Assembly: GCA_021785055.1 (NCBI GenBank)
Contig: JAJYGS010000123.1
Coordinates: forward strand, 1 to 16,589
Length of the DNA: 16,589 bases
DNA from: Nitrospirota bacterium
Lineage (GTDB): Bacteria > Nitrospirota > JACRHJ01
Reading direction: 5' to 3'
The position numbers and the translations under genes are program-made. Under the pieces are notes generated by a model that ran no database searches, was not told the DNA's origin, and saw nothing but the letters and a program-made list of their open reading frames with translations. This document shows positions 11,883-16,589 of this stretch, in pieces (within the stretch, counting starts at the first letter, position 1; every line of letters starts with the position of its first letter).

Positions 11883-11961
11883 GTCGTCCCGACCGAAGTG
11901 GAGGGCCCACGGTAAGTTCTTAAATTCAACCGTGGATTCCTCGGCTGCGCTCGGAATGACA
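11883..11961 (-). repeat. Two-hairpin interspersed repeat, copy 3 (inverted)
   Basis: On the minus strand it reads TCATTCCGAGCGCAGCCGAG at the start and GGTCGGGACGA at the end. The central stem is CCACGGT/ACCGTGG, fully Watson-Crick, with paired changes against copies 1 and 2. It lies between the RNA methyltransferase gene and rplS, opposite in direction to copy 2. Confidence 0.8.
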
Positions 11962-11996
11962 GCATTCAATTCCGATTACGATGGAGGTTAAAAAAA

Positions 11997-12470
11997 ATGA
12001 ATATCCTCGATTCCATAGAAAAAGAGCAGATGAAGAATATCCCCGCTTTCGCCATCGGGGACACGCTGAAGGTATCCTTGAAGATAAAGGAAGGCGACAA
12101 GGAGCGCATACAGGTCTTCGAGGGCGTCTGCATCGCCAAAAACGGCGGCGGCATCCGCGAGACGTTCACAGTGCGCAAGATCAGCTACGGCGAGGGCGTC
12201 GAGAGGATTATACCGCTTCACTCCCCGCTCATCGCCGACATAAAAGTCGCCAAGCGAGGCAAGGTGGCGAGGGCGAAACTCTTCTATCTGCGCGACCTCT
12301 CCGGCAAGGCCACGAGGATAAAAGAGAAGGAATATAAAGCCGAAGGCGCGGGGAAGGCGGCTGCTGCGGTCGGGAAGGCCAAAGCCGGGAAACCTGAAAA
12401 ACCGGCAAGGGCGGAAAAGCCCGCGAAGGCCCCGAAGGCCGCAAAGGCCCCGAAGGCGGCGAAGAAATAA
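11997..12470 (+). CDS. rplS: 50S ribosomal protein bL19 with long Lys/Ala/Pro tail
   Basis: bL19 sits at the 30S-50S interface. The core, residues 1-112, is ordinary: IPAFAIGDTLKVSLKIKEGDKERIQVFEGVCIAKNGGGIRETFTVRKISYGEGVERIIPLHSP and KVAKRGKVARAKLFYLRDLSGKATRIKEK. Most bL19 proteins end there (about 115 residues). This one continues for about 45 residues made almost only of Lys, Ala, Pro and Gly, ending PAKAPKAAKAPKAAKK, like a histone H1-type tail. It is disordered by composition and would carry a strong positive charge. GGAGG lies 9 bases before the ATG. rnhB begins directly after the stop codon. Confidence 0.96.
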   Translation: MNILDSIEKEQMKNIPAFAIGDTLKVSLKIKEGDKERIQVFEGVCIAKNGGGIRETFTVRKISYGEGVERIIPLHSPLIADIKVAKRGKVARAKLFYLRDLSGKATRIKEKEYKAEGAGKAAAAVGKAKAGKPEKPARAEKPAKAPKAAKAPKAAKK

Positions 12471-13121
12471 TTGAAGCAGTCCGGATTCGATTTCGGGGAG
12501 TTGAGGGATGGCCTGGTGCCGTCCCTTTATTTTTTCGAGACGGACCTGGCCGGCCGGGGATATGCCAGTATCGCCGGCGTGGACGAGGCCGGTCGCGGGC
12601 CTCTCGCCGGGCCGGTCGTCGCGGGCTGCGTAATACTTAAGCCCGGCCAGACAATACCGGGCGTGAACGACTCCAAGAAGCTCACCGAGCGCGAGCGGGA
12701 CAGGCTCTGCAAGGCGATATGCGCCGAGGCGTTCGATTTCGGAGTAGGCATTGTCGAGGCGGGCGAGATAGACGAAATTAACATCTATCAGGCCGCCAGG
12801 AAGGCTATGCTCCTTGCCGTGCAGGACCTGACGGCCCCTCCGGATTTCATCCTCCTCGACGCAATGAGCATAGAGCTCGACATACCCCAGCGCTCGCTTA
12901 TAAAAGGCGACACAAGGAGCGCGTCCATCGCCGCGGCGTCGATTGTCGCAAAGACGACCCGCGACCGCATAATGGTGCGCTACGACATGGAATATCCACA
13001 GTACGGCTTCGCAAGGCACAAGGGCTACGGCGGCAAAATGCACCTGGAAGCCCTGAAAAAGCACGGGCCGTGCCCCATTCACAGGCTGTCTTTCCGGGGC
13101 GTCCTTAACCCGCCGGCCTGA
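12471..13121 (+). CDS. rnhB: Ribonuclease HII
   Basis: RNase HII cuts the RNA strand of RNA-DNA hybrids and starts removal of single ribonucleotides from DNA. The four acidic active-site residues are visible: Asp38 and Glu39 in GVDEAGRGPLAGPVVAG, Asp130 in FILLDAM, and Asp165 in IVAKTTRDRIM. The 216-residue length is normal. The TTG start follows the rplS stop with no gap and has only a weak ribosome binding site, which suggests coupling to rplS. No yraN gene follows, although it is a frequent neighbour. Confidence 0.96.
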   Translation: MKQSGFDFGELRDGLVPSLYFFETDLAGRGYASIAGVDEAGRGPLAGPVVAGCVILKPGQTIPGVNDSKKLTERERDRLCKAICAEAFDFGVGIVEAGEIDEINIYQAARKAMLLAVQDLTAPPDFILLDAMSIELDIPQRSLIKGDTRSASIAAASIVAKTTRDRIMVRYDMEYPQYGFARHKGYGGKMHLEALKKHGPCPIHRLSFRGVLNPPA

Positions 13122-13158
13122 CATTATCCCGGAAATCCCGAAAAAATCTTCCCGGAAT

Positions 13159-13187
13159 TTGCCTTATTTTCTTTTAATTGTTATAAT
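13159..13187 (+). promoter_or_regulatory. Promoter for the NUDIX/kinase/HAD operon
   Basis: TTGCCT (13159-13164, 4 of 6) and a perfect TATAAT (13182-13187) are 17 bp apart in an A+T-rich gap. The start would be near 13194, giving a leader of about 90 nt that contains half of an interspersed repeat. Confidence 0.55.
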
Positions 13188-13210
13188 ATTAAGATAAGAA
13201 ATATTTAGCG

Positions 13211-13238
13211 TGGATTCTTCGCTTCGCTCAGAATGACA
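13211..13238 (-). repeat. Two-hairpin interspersed repeat, half copy
   Basis: On the minus strand it begins TGTCATTCTGAGCGAAGCGA and ends GAATCCA: the first hairpin of the family only. It lies in the predicted leader of the NUDIX gene. Confidence 0.6.
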
Positions 13239-13282
13239 AGGGGGGAGTTGCATCTGCTCGATTTTTTTGATTTCGGGGAGGG

Positions 13283-13810
13283 GTGAGCCAATTGGAATAT
13301 TTCGACATTGTAAGCGAGAAGGGCGAGGTAATCGGCAAAGCGCTTCGGAGCGAGTGCCACGGGAACCCGGCGCTTGTGCATCGGGCGGCGCACGTGCTGG
13401 TGTTCAATAAAAGAGGGAAGCTCCTCCTGCAACTCCGTTCGAAGGACAAGGACATCCAGCCCGGCAAATGGGATACGTCCGTCGGCGGGCATCTTGGCGT
13501 CGGCGAGAGCTACGAGCAGGCGGCTCTCAGGGAGATGAAGGAAGAGCTTGGGGTGGATCCGCCGGAGCTTGAGCATCTCTACGATTACCCCATGAGAAAC
13601 GACGTCGAATCGGAGAATATCCGCAGTTTTCTGACCCGGCACGAAGGGCCGTTTTCGCCGCAGGCGGAAGAGATAGAAAAGATTAAATTCTGGGGCCTGG
13701 ACGAGATAGCGTCCGCCATGGGCAAGGGTATCTTCACGCCGAACTTCGAGACCGAGTTCAAGATGCTCTCGCTCTTCTTCAAGAAGTCGGAGGACAGTCC
13801 GCTTCATTAA
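13283..13810 (+). CDS. NUDIX hydrolase (YfcD / IPP-isomerase-like)
   Basis: NUDIX enzymes hydrolyse nucleoside diphosphates linked to another group. Residues 69-91, GGHLGVGESYEQAALREMKEELGV with its first G omitted, fit the Nudix box Gx5Ex7REUxEELGU, with Glu84, Glu87 and Glu88 as the metal ligands. The N-terminus EYFDIVSEKGEVIGKALRSECHGNPALVHRAAHVLVFNKRGKLLLQLRSKDKDIQPGKWD resembles the YfcD and isopentenyl-diphosphate isomerase-like subgroup. The substrate is unknown. The start may be GTG 13283, or TTG 13292, which lies at a better distance from GGGGAGGG (13275-13282). It is followed after about 40 bases by the kinase-like gene. Confidence 0.9.
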   Translation: MSQLEYFDIVSEKGEVIGKALRSECHGNPALVHRAAHVLVFNKRGKLLLQLRSKDKDIQPGKWDTSVGGHLGVGESYEQAALREMKEELGVDPPELEHLYDYPMRNDVESENIRSFLTRHEGPFSPQAEEIEKIKFWGLDEIASAMGKGIFTPNFETEFKMLSLFFKKSEDSPLH

Positions 13811-13850
13811 AACGATACCCCGGCGGCATAGGGTCGGGAGAGGGTGACCG

Positions 13851-14861
13851 GTGAGTTCCGCATATCTGGGGACGCTTGAGACGGCGGACCCGCTATATTC
13901 ATACCTTGTAAAAGACGTCATGCCGAAGGTGAGGCTCGACGTAAGGAACCCGACCTTCCACGTCAGCCGCCTGTCCGGTTCAAACCTCGTGTACCGCTAC
14001 CAGGAAAGCGCGTCTCATCTAAACCTTATCGGCAAGTTTTATACCTCCGCCGAGGCCGCGAAGGGGCCGAAGCTCATAGGGGAATATCATAACCTCAGGA
14101 AGGCGAGGGCGCTGGGGCTGACGGGGCCGCCGAACCGCGTCGTCCGGCCCCTCGCGAGCAAGAAAAGCCTGGGGCTTGGTCTCATGGAGGAATACGTAGA
14201 CGGGCGGGACCTCGACCACTACATCAGGCGGGCGGCCTTCGAGGGCCGGCACGACAGGCTTAGGGCGCGGCTTTCCGACCTGGCCTTTTTCCTCTCCGAG
14301 TTCCACAAAAGGACCACCTCGGACTTTCCTCTCTTACTTGGGCGCTCGTCTTGTTATTTCGATCGGATACTCTTAAAGCTCGCGAAGAAAGGGCTTGTGG
14401 ACGAACACCTGGAAAAGGTTTTCGGAAAGCTCAAGGATGCCTGGCTTGAGCGTGACTACATGAGGGATGACCGCCGGGTGCTTGTGCATGGGGACGCCAC
14501 ACCGACCAACTTCATCTTTCCTGAGAGTCGGGGGTGCATAGCCATAGACCTTGAGAGGATGAGGCCGGACGACAGGATGATGGATATCGGAATGATATGC
14601 GGGGAACTCAAGCATTCCTTCCTCTGGCGCACGGGGAACAAATACGTCTCCGAAGAGCATATAGGGCATTTTCTAAGCGAGTATGCGGGGCATTTCGGCC
14701 ATCCGGGGAGGGTATTCAAGAGCATAGCGCGCAGAAATCCCTTCTATATGGCCCTGACGGAGCTCAGGATAGCCAGGAACTCGTGGCTCGACCGGGAGCA
14801 CAGAAGGAGGCTTGTCGTCGAGGCGCAGGAATGCCTCGCATGGGGGCTCAGGCTCAGATGA
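13851..14861 (+). CDS. Aminoglycoside phosphotransferase-fold kinase (APH family)
   Basis: This 336-residue protein has the protein-kinase-like fold of the APH family. LIGKFY (Lys62) could be the ATP-binding lysine, and MEEYVDGRDL is the hinge. LVHGDATPTNFIF (His213, Asp215, Asn220) is the catalytic HGDxxxxN, and AIDLERM (Asp233) supplies the second metal ligand. Chromosomal members of this family phosphorylate small molecules such as sugars or choline-like compounds; a drug-resistance role is not implied. It is translated just before, and overlaps by 4 bases (ATGA), a HAD-hydrolase gene, so the two products are probably made in step. GTG 13851 is preceded by GGAGAGGG. Confidence 0.85.
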   Translation: MSSAYLGTLETADPLYSYLVKDVMPKVRLDVRNPTFHVSRLSGSNLVYRYQESASHLNLIGKFYTSAEAAKGPKLIGEYHNLRKARALGLTGPPNRVVRPLASKKSLGLGLMEEYVDGRDLDHYIRRAAFEGRHDRLRARLSDLAFFLSEFHKRTTSDFPLLLGRSSCYFDRILLKLAKKGLVDEHLEKVFGKLKDAWLERDYMRDDRRVLVHGDATPTNFIFPESRGCIAIDLERMRPDDRMMDIGMICGELKHSFLWRTGNKYVSEEHIGHFLSEYAGHFGHPGRVFKSIARRNPFYMALTELRIARNSWLDREHRRRLVVEAQECLAWGLRLR

Positions 14862-15568
14862 GCGTAAAGGCCCTGGTGTTCGACCTCTACGGGACGCTCG
14901 TCAATATCCGCACGGACGAGCAGGACCCGACATTATACTCCGAGCTTAGCAAGTTCCTCTCGTACAGCCATGTGAACATCTCGCCGGAAGACCTGAAGGA
15001 GGAATATCTGAAGGGCGTCAGGCGATCCCTCTCCGCCGGGAAGGAAGAATACCCGGAAGTGGACGTGCGCCGTATATTTACGGGCATTGTCGGGTCGAGA
15101 CGCGAGGGCAGGGCGGAGCCTCGGACGGCCCTCATAGCGGCAAGGCTCTTTCGCTCGCTCTCCAGGAAGCATTTCGAGCCTTTTCCGGGGATTTACGGCA
15201 TGCTTGAGCGCCTGCGGGAGCAATACTCCATGGCGCTTCTCTCGGACGCGCAGAGGTGTTTCACGGAGCCGGAGATAAACCAGCTCAAGCTTGGATGGTT
15301 CTTCGACCACATATTCCTGTCCTCGGATTACGGCTTCAGAAAACCGGAACCGAAATATTTCCGCATGGCCATAGACGCGCTCAAGGTAGCGCCGGAGGAG
15401 GCCGTATACGTTGGAGACAACGCCTTCAGAGACCTCTGGGGCGCGAAAAAAGCCGGGATGCGCGTGGTGCTTGTAAGAAGCGACATCCGCGAATACGACG
15501 GCATGAAACCGGACGTCTACATAGACGAAATAGCCTCGCTTGAGCAGGCCGTAGCGGATATGTTATAA
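14858..15568 (+). CDS. HAD-superfamily hydrolase
   Basis: This is a 236-residue haloacid dehalogenase-superfamily enzyme. Motif I is VFDLYGTLV with nucleophile Asp9, motif II is LLSDA (Ser129), motif III is FRKPEP (Lys162), and motif IV is YVGDNAFRD (Asp187, Asp192). A helical cap lies between motifs I and II. Position 11 is Tyr instead of the Asp that acts as acid/base in HAD phosphatases; this DxY form is typical of haloacid dehalogenase-like members, so a simple phosphatase label may be wrong. The start ATG overlaps the kinase stop by 4 bases. The promoter for the following rhodanese lies across its last codons. Confidence 0.9.
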   Translation: MSVKALVFDLYGTLVNIRTDEQDPTLYSELSKFLSYSHVNISPEDLKEEYLKGVRRSLSAGKEEYPEVDVRRIFTGIVGSRREGRAEPRTALIAARLFRSLSRKHFEPFPGIYGMLERLREQYSMALLSDAQRCFTEPEINQLKLGWFFDHIFLSSDYGFRKPEPKYFRMAIDALKVAPEEAVYVGDNAFRDLWGAKKAGMRVVLVRSDIREYDGMKPDVYIDEIASLEQAVADML

Positions 15569-15569
15569 T
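15540..15569 (+). promoter_or_regulatory. Promoter for the rhodanese gene
   Basis: TATAAT (15564-15569) is preceded by TG at the right place for an extended -10 (TGTTATAAT). TTGAGC (15540-15545) matches four of six -35 positions at 18 bp. It covers the end of the HAD gene; the start would be near 15576, about 50 nt before the rhodanese ATG. Confidence 0.5.
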
Positions 15570-15624
15570 TTAAAAAAGATGGCGAATGTCGGCGAAATAT
15601 TAATTTTGCCAGGGAGGTCTTGCA

Positions 15625-15969
15625 ATGGTAAGGTCGATTGGCCGTGACGAACTGAGGCGAAAGCTCCATGAATCGCCGGGCAGGGTCATACTTGTGGATG
15701 TCCGGGAGAGGGATGATTACGAGAAGGAGCATATACAGGGAGCCATATCCATACCTGTTTCCGAGCTTTCCATGCGCGTCCAGAAGGACTTCGGCAAGGA
15801 TATGGAAATTATAGTCTATTGCGGCACCTTCGAGTGCACGCTCAGCACCAAGGCCTCGGAAATGCTCCTGAATATGGGATACGAAAACGTCATGGAGTAC
15901 GAGGGGGGGCTCAAGGACTGGAAGATTGCGGGCTTCCTGACAGAGGGGCCCGAACGCCTCGCCGCATAA
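15625..15969 (+). CDS. Single-domain rhodanese-like sulfurtransferase
   Basis: Rhodanese domains carry sulfane sulfur on a cysteine. This 114-residue protein is one domain: VILVDVRERDDYEKEHIQGAISIPVSEL, then the active-site loop IVYCGTFECTLSTKA with Cys66 as the persulfide cysteine and a second cysteine, Cys71, in the loop. MGYENVMEYEGGLKDWKIAGF completes the fold. AGGGAGGTC precedes the ATG. A promoter within the preceding gene and a strong terminator right after it suggest that it is mostly transcribed alone. No partner in sulfur metabolism is seen nearby. Confidence 0.93.
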   Translation: MVRSIGRDELRRKLHESPGRVILVDVRERDDYEKEHIQGAISIPVSELSMRVQKDFGKDMEIIVYCGTFECTLSTKASEMLLNMGYENVMEYEGGLKDWKIAGFLTEGPERLAA

Positions 15970-15986
15970 GGTAAAATTTCTCTTAA

Positions 15987-16012
15987 AACCCGCCCCGTGG
16001 GCGAGTTTTTTT
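15987..16012 (+). terminator. Intrinsic terminator after the rhodanese gene
   Basis: AACCCGCCC (15987-15995) pairs with GGGCGAGTT (15999-16007), with one C-A mismatch and a CGT loop, and runs into TTTTTTT (16006-16012). It lies 18 bases after the stop codon. Confidence 0.85.
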
Positions 16013-16047
16013 GTCTTTTTACAACCCGAAGAAAATCAAGAAAATTA

Positions 16048-16076
16048 TGGACAAAAAGCGGACGGAGTGGTAGATT
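16048..16076 (+). promoter_or_regulatory. Possible promoter for the redoxin-like gene
   Basis: TGGACA (16048-16053, one mismatch) and TAGATT (16071-16076, two mismatches) are 17 bp apart; the start would be near 16083, 40 nt before the ATG. The preceding terminator makes some promoter here necessary. Confidence 0.35.
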
Positions 16077-16122
16077 ATCTATCGCTTTGCCGTATAAACG
16101 CTTTTTGAGAATAGGAGCCGCC

Positions 16123-16589
16123 ATGTTTGCGAAACGCCTGGTAAAGATTTTTATTCCGTTCCTGATAGCGGGGGCCGCTCTCGCCGGGTCTTCCCATGCC
16201 GCAAACGCCTTCAGGAACGTCTCGGTCGGCCAGCCGGCCCCCAATTTTTCCCTTCAGGACAGCTCCGGCAAGGACTACTCCCTCTCCTCGTTCACCGGCA
16301 GGGTCACGCTGGTGATATTTGTCAGGCCGGACCAGAACAACTCCATCCGCGCGATGAAAATCCTCCAGAAGATATATCCGGAATTTTCATCCAAGGGCGT
16401 CGAGTTCCTGGCGATAGTCTCCGAGACCGACCAGAAAAACAACATACCCGTCCTGGTGCAGAAGGAAAACATTACGTTCCCGGTTTTATTTGACGACAGC
16501 CGCAAGGTATACGGCGCCTGGGGCACGATACTTTATCCCACCACGGGCATAGTCGGAAAAGACGGAAAACTGGTCGTCCAGGTGCCTAT
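16123..16589 (+). CDS. Exported redoxin/TlpA-like thioredoxin-fold protein lacking the CxxC motif, N-terminal part
   Basis: The gene runs off the window after 155 codons. MFAKRLVKIFIPFLIAGAALAGSSHA is a signal peptide, with likely cleavage near ANA, so the protein is periplasmic or lipid-free secreted. VGQPAPNFSLQDSSGKDYSLSSFTGRVTLVIFV is the first half of a redoxin (AhpC/TSA or TlpA) fold, and GVEFLAIV, ITFPVLFDD and YPTTGIVGKDGKLV are the later strands. Where active members have WCxxC after this strand, the sequence is RPDQNNS. No cysteine occurs anywhere in the visible protein, so ordinary thiol redox work is unlikely. AGGAG lies 5 bases before the ATG. Confidence 0.88.
   Translation, partial: MFAKRLVKIFIPFLIAGAALAGSSHAANAFRNVSVGQPAPNFSLQDSSGKDYSLSSFTGRVTLVIFVRPDQNNSIRAMKILQKIYPEFSSKGVEFLAIVSETDQKNNIPVLVQKENITFPVLFDDSRKVYGAWGTILYPTTGIVGKDGKLVVQVP

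Noticed and set aside
11067..11961. RNA methyltransferase gene as cargo of a composite transposon
   Set aside because: The gene sits between trmD and rplS in other lineages as well, so its place is ancestral; no target duplication was seen outside the repeats.
9061..13238. The two-hairpin repeats as a CRISPR array
   Set aside because: Copies are far apart, in both orientations, imperfect, and separated by genes rather than by uniform spacers.
13851..14861. Antibiotic-resistance call for the APH-like kinase
   Set aside because: Only the broad APH fold is supported; the gene is in a metabolic-looking operon with no mobile or resistance context.

Overview
This is a G+C-rich bacterial chromosome segment. 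The conserved core (ffh, rpsP, khpA, rimM, trmD, a TrmD-linked RNA methyltransferase, rplS, rnhB) has the order I associate with deltaproteobacterial (Desulfuromonadota-like) and Nitrospirota-like genomes. That placement is inferred from gene order and general protein character; nothing here fixes the taxon. Two housekeeping genes (nagZ and ffh) carry frameshifts. This suits an uncorrected metagenome assembly, but real mutation cannot be excluded.

Layout. Bases 1-2374 hold the end of a flippase-like membrane protein, a family 2 glycosyltransferase with an apparent 38-codon in-frame insert, and a small SAM methyltransferase, which suggests an envelope or glycan locus. Bases 2495-5964 start at a good sigma70-type promoter and hold a tight set: a radical-SAM NrdG-like activase, anmK and nagZ. 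AnmK and NagZ act in peptidoglycan recycling. Bases 5965-6388 are a gene-poor gap with an extended -10 promoter overlapping a perfect 17-bp palindrome.

The most unusual part is 6389-7506. It is a 1,106-bp A+T-rich element bounded by 21-bp terminal inverted repeats (20/21 identical) and flanked by a 6-bp direct repeat, ATTTCA. It has no visible transposase. It carries, on the minus strand, a decayed small basic GGLKGGKAR-type gene, an ImmA/IrrE-type zinc protease and a two-TM membrane protein. It sits immediately upstream of the ffh promoters and looks like a non-autonomous mobile cassette carrying a protease/membrane-protein module.

Bases 7515-13121 are the translation and secretion core. 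Its intergenic gaps are filled with an approximately 80-bp two-hairpin interspersed repeat; three full copies show compensatory base changes. Bases 13159-15969 hold a probable NUDIX / APH-like kinase / HAD hydrolase operon, then a single-domain rhodanese with its own promoter and a clear intrinsic terminator. The window ends inside an exported redoxin-fold protein that lacks the usual cysteines.
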